A DNA stretch of 64,000 nucleotides from Planctomycetota bacterium (GCA_012959525.1 DUDB01000060.1:1-64000), one strand, 5' to 3'. Positions 20,500 to 30,710 are shown, counted from the first letter of the stretch. Translations and numbers: made by a program. The notes: generated by a model from the sequence alone, not told the origin.

Positions 20500-21932
20500 C
20501 AGACACTCTCCCCTGACGACCCTGCGAGCCGGGGCCGTACTTCCTTGCAGGAGCGAACCGGAAACATCTTGCCCGGGTTGAGGCGCATATCCGGATCCAG
20601 ACAGCGGCGTACGCGCTCCATGACCGAGAGGTCATCGGGGGTGAAGAGTCGGCTCATCATCGCCTGCTTTTCAAGCCCCACCCCGTGCTCGCCTGAGAGG
20701 GAGCCCCCGTACTCGATGCAGGCCTCCATGATCAGGTCACCGGCTTCAAGGACCCGGGCCACTTCCTCTTCATCGCGCCGGTCGTAGGAGATGTTGGGAT
20801 GCAGATTCCCATCCCCCGCGTGGAAGACGTTGGAGATCTTGAGATTGCGCTCGGTGCACACATCCGTGGCGTAGCGCACGATCTCCCGCAGGCGGGTGCG
20901 TGGCACCACCACGTCGGCCACGTAGAGATCCGGGGCGATGCGACCCATGGCACCAAAAGCACCCTTGCGACCGGCCCAGAGCTTGCGCCGTTCGCCCGCA
21001 TCTCTGGCGCGGCGTACTTCAAGGAGCCCGTGGGCTTCGAGGATGGGGAGCATACGCTCGACCGTGTCCTCCACGGCGGCCTCACGGCCTTCGACCTCGA
21101 GCAGGAGGACCGCCTCGGCTTCCTGCGGGTAGCCCGCAGCAAAGACGCTGGCCTCCACCGCCTGGATCGTGAGCTTGTCGAGGATCTCGATGGCCGAGGG
21201 CTCGAGGCGCGCGGCGATGAGATCGCTGACCGCATCGCAGCAGGGGTCGAGAGCCTTGAAGATGGCCAAGAGGGTCTCGGTCACGGGTGGGATCGGAGTG
21301 AGTCGCACGGTGATCTCCGTGGCTACTCCGAACATGCCCTCGGAGCCTACAAAGAGCCCCACCAGATCGAATCCGTCCGGGTCGACTTCGGACTCATCCA
21401 AGCGCAGCACCTCGCCCGTGGCTGTCACGATCACCAGCCCCAGGATGTGGCGCGTTGTGCTGCCGTACTTGAAGCAGTGGGGACCACCCGAGTTCTCCGC
21501 GACGTTGCCGCCAATCGTGCAGGCCATCTGGCTGGAGGGATCGGGAGCGTAGAATAGTCCGTCGTCATCACAGCAACGCGTGAGGTCCACGTTGACCACT
21601 CCCGCTTGCACTCGCGCAAAGCGATCCTCCACGTTCAGCTCCAGAACATCGCGCATGCGTGCGGTGCCTACCAAGACCCCGTTGGGCACAGGCGTGGCAC
21701 CGCCCGACAGGCCTGTGCCCGCTCCCCGTGGCACCAGGGGAATGCCGTACTCGTGCAGGACCCGCATGCACTGCGCTGTCTCGCCTGTGTCCCGTGGCAA
21801 CAGGACCAGCTCTGGCCGGTGGCGCTTGAGCGTCAGCCCATCGGACTCGTAGGCCAAGAGCGCTGCGGGGTCCGTCAGGATCCCATCGGGCCCAACGATG
21901 GCCCGCAGCTGTGTGACGATCTGCTCTTGCAT
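20499..21932 (-). CDS. glcD: Glycolate oxidase FAD-linked subunit GlcD
   Basis: 477 residues. FAD_binding_4 ('VPRGAGTGLSGGATPVPNGVLV', 'DPSSQMACTIGGNVAENSGGPHCFKYGST') is followed by an FAD-oxidase C domain ending 'YGGSLSGEHGVG', the conserved GlcD/D-lactate dehydrogenase motif. It catalyses 2-hydroxyacid oxidation in the GlcDEF complex. The ATG at 21932 fits the family; the longer frame to 22085 runs into the ROK kinase gene and is rejected. It heads the glc operon, so the organism probably recycles or respires glycolate. Confidence 0.93.
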   Translation of the reverse strand: MQEQIVTQLRAIVGPDGILTDPAALLAYESDGLTLKRHRPELVLLPRDTGETAQCMRVLHEYGIPLVPRGAGTGLSGGATPVPNGVLVGTARMRDVLELNVEDRFARVQAGVVNVDLTRCCDDDGLFYAPDPSSQMACTIGGNVAENSGGPHCFKYGSTTRHILGLVIVTATGEVLRLDESEVDPDGFDLVGLFVGSEGMFGVATEITVRLTPIPPVTETLLAIFKALDPCCDAVSDLIAARLEPSAIEILDKLTIQAVEASVFAAGYPQEAEAVLLLEVEGREAAVEDTVERMLPILEAHGLLEVRRARDAGERRKLWAGRKGAFGAMGRIAPDLYVADVVVPRTRLREIVRYATDVCTERNLKISNVFHAGDGNLHPNISYDRRDEEEVARVLEAGDLIMEACIEYGGSLSGEHGVGLEKQAMMSRLFTPDDLSVMERVRRCLDPDMRLNPGKMFPVRSCKEVRPRLAGSSGESV

Positions 21933-21996
21933 GGCACGCGATTCTAGCTCGCCATCAAGCGCGAGCCACATGGCCCCTTGATTCAGTCCAGTTGAT

Positions 21997-22950
21997 TCAG
22001 TCCCGGCTGTCGAGGGCCATGCGGGCTGCTCCGATCCACCCAGCGGCTGCACCCAGGGTGGCGGGCAGGAGCCGGGGCGGGTCATGGCCGTAGTCGCGCT
22101 CGGCGAGGGCTGCGCGGATGCCAGGTTCCAAGAGGTCCAGGCCGCGACCGAACCCTCCGCCTATGACGTAGCAGGTCACGTCCAGGACGGCTGTCGTGGC
22201 CAGTAGGCCCGCTCCCAGGTCGAATCCGATCTCAAACAGGAGCTCCCGTTCCGGACCGGGCTGTGCCCGCGCAACCTCGCACAGCTGGCGTAGGTCCGTG
22301 TCCAGGCCGGCGGCACCCGCTCGCCGGATGGCTGCGGAGGCAGAAGCGAGCCGCTCAAGGCACCCATAGGCGCCGCAGCCACAGCGCAGGTCGGGATCCT
22401 CGGGTCCATTGACGGGGAGGCTGCGCACCACCATGTGTCCCACCTCTGCGGCCTTGCCGGTGGGGCCCTTGTACAGCTGTCCGTCGATGACGAGGCCACT
22501 TCCGATACCCGTGCCCAGGGTGAGCATGATCAGGTCCTGTATGCCGGACCCCGCGCCCAGCCACTGCTCTCCATAGGTAGCCACATTCGCGTCATTGTCC
22601 ACGCACACATGCTCGCGCGCTAGGTCGAGTCGCTCGGCAAGCTCCGCTCCAAGGTCCAACCCCTCCAGGGCCTTCAGATTGGCGCTACGTAGTAGGCGGC
22701 CCCCCGGCTCTTCGAACACACCCGGAACGCCAAGGCCCAGGGGGCCATTCGAGCCGAGCTCGCGCGCAAAGCCGGCGAGACGGTCCAAGAGATCGTTCGC
22801 CCCCGCGTCGAGGTCCGTGTCCATGGCAACCGTACGGGCCAGGGTCTGCTCCACGTCGGGGGTGCCATGTTCCCCTTCCCAGACGAAGCCCCCCTTGACT
22901 TGTGTGCCACCCAGGTCCAACCCGACTATGGTTCTGGGCGAGTCGTTCAT
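21997..22950 (-). CDS. ROK-family sugar kinase (glucokinase-like)
   Basis: 317 residues. ATP-binding 'GLDLGGTQVKGGFV' is at the N-terminus and catalytic Asp lies in 'VCVDNDANVATYGE'. Next come 'LTLGTGIGSGLVIDGQLYKG' and the zinc-binding ROK signature 'CGCGAYGCLERLAS'. The fold and the EVGH-like 'AEVGHMVV' motif match bacterial ROK glucokinases, though fructokinase or N-acetylhexosamine activity is possible. The ATG at 22950 overlaps the stop of the GlgA-like gene by 4 bp, linking it to glycogen or glucose metabolism. Confidence 0.9.
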   Translation of the reverse strand: MNDSPRTIVGLDLGGTQVKGGFVWEGEHGTPDVEQTLARTVAMDTDLDAGANDLLDRLAGFARELGSNGPLGLGVPGVFEEPGGRLLRSANLKALEGLDLGAELAERLDLAREHVCVDNDANVATYGEQWLGAGSGIQDLIMLTLGTGIGSGLVIDGQLYKGPTGKAAEVGHMVVRSLPVNGPEDPDLRCGCGAYGCLERLASASAAIRRAGAAGLDTDLRQLCEVARAQPGPERELLFEIGFDLGAGLLATTAVLDVTCYVIGGGFGRGLDLLEPGIRAALAERDYGHDPPRLLPATLGAAAGWIGAARMALDSRD

Positions 22951-24434
22951 TTACCGGGACGTGCCCTGCGCGTAACCCGTCGATAGGCGAGAAGATGGTT
23001 TCGGGCGCTCTCTCGCCAGGAGAAGTCCTCTTCCATGCAACGTCGAACGAACATCTTCCAGTCCTTGGACTTCTTGAACAGGCTGCGGGCCTCATCAAGG
23101 GCCGTGAGCAGGCCGCCGACTCCATAGTGATCGAAGAATAGGCCGGTGCCGTTCTTCGGGTCCTTTTGAATGTCGTTGATCGTGTCTTCCAAGCCACTGG
23201 TGCCGTATGCGATGGGCACGGTGCCGTAGCGCATGGCGATGGCGCACAGGGAATTGGACGGATGGAAATGGCCAGGGAGGAGCAGGATGTCCGAGCCGCC
23301 CATCAGGGTATGGGCGGTGTTGATGTTGTAGCCCTCTAGGACACGACAACAGTTGGAAAAGGTCTGCTCCACCGTGCGCAGGCGCTCGAGCACCTCGGGC
23401 TGTCCAGGACCCATCATGATCAGCTGGGTGCTACGCTCCAAGATGGGGGTGATTGCCTCGGCTAGGAGATCGAACCCGTTGTCAGAATCGAAGCGGCCGA
23501 TGATGGAGATAACGGGCGTACGCGGCTCCACGGCGAGACGCAGTCCCTCCTGCAGGGTCGCCTTGCACTTGCGCTTGCCCTTCAGCGGGTCCGCCTCTTC
23601 AAGTGAGTAGGGCTGGGCCAAGAGCATGTCCGTGCCCGGGTCCCAGGCGCGGTAGTCGATGCCGGTAAGGACGCCCACCAGCTCCTTCTTGCGTCTCTTG
23701 AAAGACTCGTCGAGCCCATCCCCTCGTTCCTCGCTCTGCAGACGCAGGGCCTGGTTGGGGGAATGGGAACCGACAATCGTGGCGAACTCGATGCCCGCCT
23801 TCAGGAAATTGACGCGCCCTCCGAGCTCCAAACCCTCCACCGAGCGGAAGTACTCAAGGGGAACACCGATCTTGGGCAAGATCTCGCGCTCGAAAGTCCC
23901 TTGCATGGCGAGATTGTGCAGGGCGAAGTAGGTGCCGGCCTTGGCCGCAGGGTGAGTGGGGGTCTGTGAGCGGTACTCGAGTTCCTGGAACAGGGGAATC
24001 AGCCCCGAGGTCCAGTCCATGCAGTGGATCACACTGGGCGAGAAGCGCAGCAGTTCGAAGGACGCCAGGACGCCCCTGGCGAAGGCCGCATAGCGCCGCC
24101 AGTTGTCCGCATAAGGGCCGTTGTCGTCACCGTAGGGGTGCCGGTTGCGGAACAGCTCGGCGTGGTCAAACATGACCAGGGGCAGGTTCGTGCCCGCCAG
24201 CGTGGCCGTGTAGACCTTGAGGGTCAGCTCTCCCCTGTCCTCGGGGATGACCACATCGCCCGCGAATGCGAGGTCCAGGATGTTCTCAGCCGCAAGATCC
24301 CCATGCAGAGGCATGAAAACACGCACGTCCGCTCCCAAGGCGTGCAGGGTCTTCGGCAGGAACTCGGAAATCTCCGCGAGGTTGGTCCTGCGAACCAGGG
24401 AGAAGATCTCCGGCGTAGTGAATGCGACTTTCAA
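22947..24434 (-). CDS. GlgA-like glycosyltransferase family 5 protein with altered active site
   Basis: 495 residues, the length of bacterial glycogen synthase and similar throughout ('VFMPLHGDL', 'FALHNLAMQGTF', 'GVLTGIDYRAWDP', 'MRYGTVPIAYGTSGLEDTI'). Key residues differ. The N-terminal donor-binding K-T-G-G-L-A-D motif reads R-R-T-N-L-A-E. The R-x4-K-G pair reads R-F-D-S-D-N-G, losing the Lys. The catalytic Glu of F-E-P-C-G is His in 'HFHPSN'. The His of the HN-x-x-x-Q-G block is kept. It may be non-catalytic or use another donor. The start appears to be TTG. It is coupled to the ROK kinase gene. Confidence 0.85.
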   Translation of the reverse strand: MKVAFTTPEIFSLVRRTNLAEISEFLPKTLHALGADVRVFMPLHGDLAAENILDLAFAGDVVIPEDRGELTLKVYTATLAGTNLPLVMFDHAELFRNRHPYGDDNGPYADNWRRYAAFARGVLASFELLRFSPSVIHCMDWTSGLIPLFQELEYRSQTPTHPAAKAGTYFALHNLAMQGTFEREILPKIGVPLEYFRSVEGLELGGRVNFLKAGIEFATIVGSHSPNQALRLQSEERGDGLDESFKRRKKELVGVLTGIDYRAWDPGTDMLLAQPYSLEEADPLKGKRKCKATLQEGLRLAVEPRTPVISIIGRFDSDNGFDLLAEAITPILERSTQLIMMGPGQPEVLERLRTVEQTFSNCCRVLEGYNINTAHTLMGGSDILLLPGHFHPSNSLCAIAMRYGTVPIAYGTSGLEDTINDIQKDPKNGTGLFFDHYGVGGLLTALDEARSLFKKSKDWKMFVRRCMEEDFSWRESARNHLLAYRRVTRRARPGK

Positions 24435-24608
24435 GGGGCGGGTGGGACAACGGGCGGCGGGGGAGGGACCCGGCGTCCGGGTGTATCCTCTTTGAGGGTG
24501 GCCCCGATGCCAGAACCTTCGCTGAAAAGTATCCTCTGCCCGCGTCGCATTAAATCCCTAAGTCGTTTTCAGTAAACAGCTTACGTTTAGCGATCTTCGA
24601 GTGCGGTA

Positions 24609-25454
24609 CTAAGGGATATTTGCCCGATTTGCCTCGTAAATCGGGATTACCTCCGGGAGCAGGGACCGGATCTGGTTGATGCGATGAGCGTTGGAGGGAT
24701 GTGTGGAGAGGATCTCAGGGGGAGCTCCTGAACCGAGGTCTGCCATGCGCGTCCAGAAAGTCACTGCGGCCCGCGGGTCGTACCCGGCCCGCGCCATATA
24801 GCGCAGACCCTTGCGGTCCGCTTCCAACTCGGCGTCGCGGCCGTAGCTCAACTGCAGCAGGCTGTTTCCAAGCCCTGCCCACTCCTGGGCCGTGCCCTCC
24901 AAGAGAATCTGGATCAGAAGCTCCGCACCGTACATGCGGGTCATGGCCTCCGTACCGTGGCGTTCAATGGCATGGGCTATCTCATGACCCATGACCACGG
25001 CCAGGCCCGTGTCGTCCCCGGCCACGGGCAGGATGCCCGTGTACACCGCCATCTTGCCTCCAGGCAGGCAGAAGGCGTTCACCATCTCATCGTTCTGGAT
25101 GACCCTCACCTCCCAATCGAAGACGTTGGCGACCTGGGGGTCCTCAATGCGTGCCGCCGCCACCAATCTGGCCTTGACCCCCTCGACCATGGCCGTGGTG
25201 GGCCCAGGGGGAGCAAGCTTCTCCTGCTCCATTAGGAGCACGTAGGCCTCCGCACCCAACCGCTTGTCGTCCTCCAGGGTGAACATGTTCTGGCAGGAGG
25301 TGAAGACCAGGGCGAGGGCCAACAGGGGCGCACGCAGGCCTCTCCCGGGAGCCCCCCGGATTGCGGGGTCGATCGGGTCAGGGCCCGGGGTGTAGACTTC
25401 CGATCTAGTCGCGGCCTGGATGGGGCGTTGCTTGCATTCCATGTGTTTCACCAT
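24609..25454 (-). CDS. M48-family metalloprotease lipoprotein
   Basis: 281 residues with a lipoprotein signal ('LLALALVFTSC') after a long N-region, then a peptidase M48 domain. That has zinc motif 'GHEIAHAIERHG', downstream ligand region 'DAELEADRKGLRYMARAGYDP' and 'STHPSNAHRI'. It resembles LoiP/YcaL/BepA-type periplasmic proteases that handle outer-membrane or secreted proteins, but lacks a visible TPR tail. ATG 25454 and ATG 25442 are both possible starts. It is transcribed divergently from gpmI. Confidence 0.88.
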   Translation of the reverse strand: MVKHMECKQRPIQAATRSEVYTPGPDPIDPAIRGAPGRGLRAPLLALALVFTSCQNMFTLEDDKRLGAEAYVLLMEQEKLAPPGPTTAMVEGVKARLVAAARIEDPQVANVFDWEVRVIQNDEMVNAFCLPGGKMAVYTGILPVAGDDTGLAVVMGHEIAHAIERHGTEAMTRMYGAELLIQILLEGTAQEWAGLGNSLLQLSYGRDAELEADRKGLRYMARAGYDPRAAVTFWTRMADLGSGAPPEILSTHPSNAHRINQIRSLLPEVIPIYEANRANIP

Positions 25455-25547
25455 CGTTCTTGAGATCTGTCACTCCGCGGCGAGCGACCCTCGCAGTATG
25501 AGCGAAGAGGGGCACGGTTGCGAGACAAGCCTGACCGGAGGGCGCCC

Positions 25548-27077
25548 ATGACCCAGCCCCTGCTGTTGGTGATTCTTGATGGATGGGGGCACCGGGCCGA
25601 AACGGAGTCCAACGCCATCGCAGCGAACGCGCCGTACTTCCACGATCTGCTGGGGCGCTACCCGCATGCGCTCCTCTCCACCTGTGGCCGTGAAGTGGGG
25701 CTGCCCATGGGCGTGATGGGGAACAGCGAGGTCGGCCACCTCAACCTGGGCGCCGGCCGTGTCGTGAACCAGGATGTCACTCGCATTAACGCAGCCATCG
25801 ACGAGGGTTCGTTCGCCCAGTGTGGCGCCTTCGTCCAGCTTATCGACCGGCTCGTGCAGGAGGGGAAGCCCCTGCACCTGCTGGGCCTCGTCTCCGATGC
25901 GGGCGTGCATGCCAGCGACTTGCACCTGCGGCACCTCCTGCTCCTTGCCGCTGCGCGCGGGATGCCCGCCGACGCCGTGTTCGTGCACGCCATCACCGAT
26001 GGGCGCGACACGCCGCCGCGCTCGGGCCATGAGCACCTGGCGCGGGTTGAAGCGGATCTGGCTGCCGCCGGGGTGGGCCGTATCGCCTCGGTCGTGGGTC
26101 GCTATTGGTGCATGGACCGCGACAAGCGTTGGGAGCGCGTGGAGCGCGCCTACGACCTCCTTGTGCAGGGCGTGGGAGCGTGCGCCAACAGTGCCGCACA
26201 GGCCATCTCCGATTCCCACGCGGCGGACGTGGGCGATGAGTTCGTGGAGCCCGTCGTTATCGGTCCTCCCGACCAGGGTCGCATCGAGGACGGAAGTGGG
26301 CTGATCGTCTTCAACTACCGCTCCGATCGGGTGCGTGAGATCTGTGACGCCCTGCACACCGGGCCTTTTGACGGCTTCGAGCGCAAGCAGAGGGTGCAGC
26401 CCGAGATCGTGACCATGACACGCTACCGTGAGGACTTCCCCTTTGCGGTGGGGTTCCCTCCCGTAGCCCTCAAGGGTCTCTTCCCGGAGCTGGTCAGTCA
26501 GGCGGGCCTGCGCCAGAAACGCATCGCCGAGACCGAGAAATACGCCCACGTGACCTTCTTCTTCTCCGGTGGAGAAGAGGCGCCGTACCCCGGAGAGGAG
26601 CGCATCCTCATTCCCAGCCCCAAGGTGGCCACCTACGACCTGCAGCCCGAGATGAGCGCCCAGGGGGTGACGGACGCCATCTGCAAGGCCTTGGCCGAGG
26701 ACGAGACGGACGTCTACGTCATCAACTTCGCCAATGCCGACATGGTTGGGCACACCGGCAAATTTGATGCGGCCGCTACTGCAGTGAGCATGGTCGATGC
26801 TTGCCTGAAGACCATCGTGGAGGAGGTGCGCAAGCGCGGGGGTACCACCGTCATCACGGCCGACCACGGAAACTCGGAACAGCTGTGGGATCCCACCACG
26901 GGTCAGCCGCACACAGCGCACACCCTGAACCCCGTTCCCGTTGTGTTCTGCGGCGACGCACTGGTGGGGTCCAAGATCCGCGACCGCGGAGTTCTTGCCG
27001 ACGTGGCACCGACCCTGCTTGGGCTGATGAAAATGGACCTGTCCGTTGGCATGGACGGCAAGTCGCTGTTCGATTGA
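25548..27077 (+). CDS. gpmI: 2,3-bisphosphoglycerate-independent phosphoglycerate mutase
   Basis: 509 residues, the standard iPGM length. The first metal site is 'VILDGWGHR', and the catalytic Ser lies in 'GVMGNSEVGHLNLGAGR'. Substrate-site 'HAITDGRDTPP' and 'NYRSDRVREI' follow, and the C-terminal metal ligands are in 'NFANADMVGHTG' and 'ITADHGNSE'. It interconverts 3- and 2-phosphoglycerate using Mn2+, in the cytoplasm. The ATG at 25548 has a purine-rich CGGAGGG sequence upstream, so the frame opening at 25518 is rejected. asd follows 40 bp later on the same strand. Confidence 0.96.
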   Translation: MTQPLLLVILDGWGHRAETESNAIAANAPYFHDLLGRYPHALLSTCGREVGLPMGVMGNSEVGHLNLGAGRVVNQDVTRINAAIDEGSFAQCGAFVQLIDRLVQEGKPLHLLGLVSDAGVHASDLHLRHLLLLAAARGMPADAVFVHAITDGRDTPPRSGHEHLARVEADLAAAGVGRIASVVGRYWCMDRDKRWERVERAYDLLVQGVGACANSAAQAISDSHAADVGDEFVEPVVIGPPDQGRIEDGSGLIVFNYRSDRVREICDALHTGPFDGFERKQRVQPEIVTMTRYREDFPFAVGFPPVALKGLFPELVSQAGLRQKRIAETEKYAHVTFFFSGGEEAPYPGEERILIPSPKVATYDLQPEMSAQGVTDAICKALAEDETDVYVINFANADMVGHTGKFDAAATAVSMVDACLKTIVEEVRKRGGTTVITADHGNSEQLWDPTTGQPHTAHTLNPVPVVFCGDALVGSKIRDRGVLADVAPTLLGLMKMDLSVGMDGKSLFD

Positions 27078-27117
27078 AACGTGCCCATGGCGACCTGGCG
27101 TTCCCGATTCCAACCCC

Positions 27118-28179
27118 ATGTCCTCACCTGAATCCATTCCCGTTGCCATCCTAGGAGCCACGGGCAGCGTCGGGCAGCGCTTTGTGTCGCTGCTTGGTGA
27201 CCACCCCAGCTTCCATATCGCGGCCCTGGGGGCATCGAAGGACAGTGCCGGCCGGCCCTACGGTGAGGCGGTTTCTTGGGCCCTGGACGCGCCCCTCGAT
27301 CCCGCTCTGGCCCAGATCCCCGTGGGCGACGTCGATCCGCGGCCCGGAATCCCTCTCGTCTTCTCGGCCCTCGACGCGGCTGTCGCCGGGGACGTGGAGC
27401 GCGCATGGGCCGAGGCGGGTGCGCTGGTGGTATCCAACACGGCCTGCCACCGCATGGATCCACGGGTTCCGCTGTTGGTTCCCGAGGTCAATGCCGATCA
27501 CCTGGAGCTCTTGAAACACCAACCCTGGGAGGGCGGGATCATCGCTGGGCCCAACTGTTCGACGGTGGGTCTGGCTCTGGCTCTGGCTCCCCTGCAGCGG
27601 GCCTTCGGAATCAGGCGCGTCCACGCGGTCACCCTGCAGGCCTTATCCGGCGCAGGCCTCGGGCCCGTTCATGGAATGGAAGAGCCGGGCAATCTGCTTC
27701 CGTGCATCGATGGCGAGGAGGAGAAGATGTCGCGCGAGACGGCCAAGATCCTGGGGCGCCTGGAGGGGGATTGCATAGTGCACGCGGACCTGGCCGTCAG
27801 CGCCCAATGCAATCGCGTCTTCGTCAAGGATGGGCACACGGAGTGCGTGTCGCTGGAGCTTGAGCGTTCAGCGAGGCGCGAGGAGATCCTGGGCGCGTGG
27901 GCGGAGTTTTCCGCCGAGCCCCAGGCACTGGGGCTGTGGAGCGCGCCGGAGAGTCCTGTCCACTATTTGCCCGATGAGTGCGCGCCCCAGCCCTTGCTGC
28001 ACCGTGACTTGGACAAGGGCATGGCTTGCGTCGTGGGCCGCCTCCAGGAGTGTCCGGTCCTCGGTTGGAAGTTCGTCTGCCTCAGCCATAACACCCTGCG
28101 TGGGGCGGCCGGTGGGGCGCTCTTGGCGGCGGAGCTGGCCTGCGCCAGGGGCTTCCTTCCGGTCGGTGGCCCGGCGTAA
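27118..28179 (+). CDS. asd: Aspartate-semialdehyde dehydrogenase (archaeal/fungal-type subgroup)
   Basis: 353 residues. NADP-binding 'AILGATGSVGQRFVSLL', catalytic Cys in 'IIAGPNCSTVGLALAL', 'TLQALSGAGLGPVHGM' and a C-terminal 'LSHNTLRGAAGGALLAAEL'. The N-terminal pattern and 'ASKDSAG' resemble the archaeal/yeast-type ASADH more than the E. coli type. It reduces aspartyl phosphate to the semialdehyde for lysine/DAP, threonine and methionine synthesis. The start at 27118 matches the family; it follows gpmI closely and is convergent with hscA with a 3-bp gap. Confidence 0.92.
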   Translation: MSSPESIPVAILGATGSVGQRFVSLLGDHPSFHIAALGASKDSAGRPYGEAVSWALDAPLDPALAQIPVGDVDPRPGIPLVFSALDAAVAGDVERAWAEAGALVVSNTACHRMDPRVPLLVPEVNADHLELLKHQPWEGGIIAGPNCSTVGLALALAPLQRAFGIRRVHAVTLQALSGAGLGPVHGMEEPGNLLPCIDGEEEKMSRETAKILGRLEGDCIVHADLAVSAQCNRVFVKDGHTECVSLELERSARREEILGAWAEFSAEPQALGLWSAPESPVHYLPDECAPQPLLHRDLDKGMACVVGRLQECPVLGWKFVCLSHNTLRGAAGGALLAAELACARGFLPVGGPA

Positions 28180-28182
28180 GCC

Positions 28183-30051
28183 CTAGACCTCGTCCAGGGA
28201 CTTGCCCTGAATGGCGCCCTTGACTACGTGGTCCATTAGCACGGCGGCCAGAGGGAGAGAGGCCTGTTCGAACTCGTCTCGAGCACTGCGGATTTCGTCT
28301 AGGTCGTCACCGTCGCAGGCCTTGCTCGCGCGCGCGGCGGCGTCCGCCAGTTCCTTGTGGCTCTCCGGGTCGAGTTTCTCATCGGCGGCCGTCTGGTTCT
28401 TCTTGACGGCCAACAACATCGTTCCGATCTCCGCCTTGAGGTCTGCGACCCGGCGGCGATCAAAATCCTCGCTGGCGTTGTCAAAGCCCGCTTGCAGCAT
28501 GGCCTCCATGTCCCCTTCGCTCAGGCCATGGCTAGGGCTGACCTCGATCTCTGTTCGCACGCCCGAAGTCTCTTCCTTCGCCGTCACCGTGAGGAGTCCG
28601 TTGGCGTCGATGTGAAAGCACACGGCCACGCGGGCCATACCGGCGGGCATGGGGGGGAGGCCGGTCAACTTGAAGCGGCCCAGAGAGCGACAGTCCGCTG
28701 CCATCTCCCTCTCACCCTGGACGATGTTGAAGTCGATGCCGGACTGGCCATCGACATAGGTAGTGAAACCTTCGGTAACGCTGCATGGCACGGTGGAGTT
28801 GCGTTCGATCAACTTGGAAACTGCACCACCGACGGTCTCCAGCCCAAGGGACAGGGGCGTGACGTCCATCAGGAGGATATCGCGTGTGCCGCCCATGAGG
28901 ACCTGGGCCTGTGCGGCTGCCCCAAGAGCGACGACCTCATCAGGATTGAGCTCGGTGTGCGGGGGACGGCCAAAAAACTCCTCCGTGCGTGCGCGCACCA
29001 GCGGAACCCGGGTGGAGCCACCCACGAGGACCACCTCGTCGAGCTCGGAGGGTTCGATTCCGGCGTCCGCCAAGGCGCGGCGGCAGCAATCCATGGTGCG
29101 GTCCACCAGGGGCGAGATGCGCTTCTCAAACTCCTCGCGTGTGACCCGGTGCCGCCAGTTGAGGCCTATGTCGGGCAAGCTCAGGTGGACTTCATGTCGC
29201 GGGTCCGAGGACAGAGCGATCTTGCACTTCTCGGCAGCCAGACGGGCAGCTTGCAAGAACGCAGGGTCGGCCAGATCTTCCGCGCTGAGTTCTCCGGCCA
29301 GATCTTCGCGAATGAGCTCTACGATCACCCGATCGAAGTCATCCCCGCCGAGCTGGGTGTCCCCGTTCGTGGCCAGGACCCGGAATACGCCTCCCTCTAT
29401 GGAGAGTATGGAGACGTCGAACGTGCCTCCTCCCAGGTCGTAGATGGCCACGGTGCCTTCGCCCTTCTGGTCGAGGCCGTAGGCCAGGCTGGCTGCCGTG
29501 GGCTCGTTGACGATCCGTAGCACCTCGATCCCGGCCAGACGCGCTGCATCCCGCGTGGCCTGACGTTGTGCGTCGTCGAAGTAGGCGGGGACCGTGATGA
29601 CGGCGCTCGCGATCTCGGCATTTTCGAAAGCAGCGCAGGCTTCGTCGCAAGTGGCCCGCAGGATGAGGGCGCTCAGTTCGGGTGGCGTGTACGTCTGGCC
29701 GCGTACTTCAATCTCGAGAACGCCGTTTGCGTTTTCTGAGATCGCGTAGGGCAGGTCTTTCAGTTCGCCTCTAAGGTCAGCCAGACCACGGCCGAGGAGG
29801 CGCTTGACGCTAAAGAGGGTGTGCTGTGGATCCACTACGGCCTGAGCCCGGGCCTGCTTGCCCACGAGGGGCGCGCCCTCCGCGGGGAAGTTGATGACCG
29901 ACGGGATGATCCCCGACGAACCCTCCTGGCGCAGGATGACCGGACGATCGTCCTCCCAGAGCGCTGCCAGGGAGTTGGTCGTGCCAAGGTCGATGCCAAT
30001 GACGATGCGCCGCGGCGCACCGTCGAGAACGTCCAGTTCGATGTAGCCCAT
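28183..30051 (-). CDS. hscA: Fe-S cluster assembly chaperone HscA (Hsp70)
   Basis: 622 residues. Hsp70 ATPase signatures '[15 protein letters not shown]', '[23 protein letters not shown]', '[13 protein letters not shown]' and '[14 protein letters not shown]' are intact, followed by a substrate-binding domain. The length and operon position are those of HscA rather than DnaK. It uses ATP to help transfer a cluster from IscU, whose 'LPPVK' peptide it recognises, to apo-proteins. It is the last gene of the isc operon, 14 bp after hscB. Confidence 0.93.
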   Translation of the reverse strand: MGYIELDVLDGAPRRIVIGIDLGTTNSLAALWEDDRPVILRQEGSSGIIPSVINFPAEGAPLVGKQARAQAVVDPQHTLFSVKRLLGRGLADLRGELKDLPYAISENANGVLEIEVRGQTYTPPELSALILRATCDEACAAFENAEIASAVITVPAYFDDAQRQATRDAARLAGIEVLRIVNEPTAASLAYGLDQKGEGTVAIYDLGGGTFDVSILSIEGGVFRVLATNGDTQLGGDDFDRVIVELIREDLAGELSAEDLADPAFLQAARLAAEKCKIALSSDPRHEVHLSLPDIGLNWRHRVTREEFEKRISPLVDRTMDCCRRALADAGIEPSELDEVVLVGGSTRVPLVRARTEEFFGRPPHTELNPDEVVALGAAAQAQVLMGGTRDILLMDVTPLSLGLETVGGAVSKLIERNSTVPCSVTEGFTTYVDGQSGIDFNIVQGEREMAADCRSLGRFKLTGLPPMPAGMARVAVCFHIDANGLLTVTAKEETSGVRTEIEVSPSHGLSEGDMEAMLQAGFDNASEDFDRRRVADLKAEIGTMLLAVKKNQTAADEKLDPESHKELADAAARASKACDGDDLDEIRSARDEFEQASLPLAAVLMDHVVKGAIQGKSLDEV

Positions 30052-30065
30052 GGGGGGTGCGGGGG

Positions 30066-30692
30066 TCAGTCGCCTCTTGTCGAGGATTGCTCGAGGGCCA
30101 GTTCGTTCAACTCGCTCAACGTACGGTCCAGGTAGCGGACCGTATTGAGTTCTTGGCGTAACGTCCGTGGATCTCCGGGATCGGCGGCCTGCAGCCGTCC
30201 GCCCAACTGCTCGAGACTCGCTGTGCGTTGGGTCTGGAGGTCCGTACGCAAACCCTCCAGTCGGCTCTGGTTGTCCGGCGTTGTTTCGGCCCGCACTTCT
30301 TCAAGGACTTCGTTCCACTCGAGAACCTCCATCAAGAACTGCTGAGGCATCTGCCGCTCCTCGTCGGGAGAGGGCGCGCCCATGTCGGCCAGCAGCCACT
30401 CCGCGCGCAGGACGTCGTCGTTGAGGGTGGAGTAGGCGCTATTCACGAGGGCCGTGTTGCGTTCTGCGAGCTGGCGCGCCTCATTTCCATGGATCCCATG
30501 GAAATCGGGGTGCGTCAGGCGCGTCAGGCGCAGCAGGTTGCGTCCCAACTCAGCGCTATCGACGTGCCATCCGCGCACAAGCCCAAGAACCTCGAAGGGA
30601 GAGGGAATGGCCGCTGTGGATTGAAGGGCGCCGCAGCCCTCACAGACCAGCGGGGTCTGCAGCGCGGCGCCGCAATCTGGACAGGCGCTCAT
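30066..30692 (-). CDS. hscB: Co-chaperone HscB with N-terminal zinc ribbon
   Basis: 208 residues. A CxxC-CxxC ribbon ('CPDCGAA' and 'CEGCGAL') at the N-terminus precedes a J-type domain with the H-P-D tripeptide in 'LTHPDFHGI', then a helical HscB C-terminal domain that binds IscU. The zinc-ribbon extension is found in mitochondrial HSC20 and some bacterial homologues but not E. coli HscB. It recruits IscU to HscA and stimulates its ATPase. It lies between iscA and hscA on the minus strand. Confidence 0.9.
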   Translation of the reverse strand: MSACPDCGAALQTPLVCEGCGALQSTAAIPSPFEVLGLVRGWHVDSAELGRNLLRLTRLTHPDFHGIHGNEARQLAERNTALVNSAYSTLNDDVLRAEWLLADMGAPSPDEERQMPQQFLMEVLEWNEVLEEVRAETTPDNQSRLEGLRTDLQTQRTASLEQLGGRLQAADPGDPRTLRQELNTVRYLDRTLSELNELALEQSSTRGD

Positions 30693-30710
30693 AGCAGGAG
30701 AACGGGGCTC

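Noticed and set aside
25470-27161. 563-codon minus-strand open frame
   Set aside because: It is antisense to gpmI over its whole length; the plus frame has all iPGM catalytic motifs, so this is a high-GC shadow.
28357-29520. 387-codon plus-strand open frame
   Set aside because: Antisense to hscA, whose Hsp70 motifs are complete.
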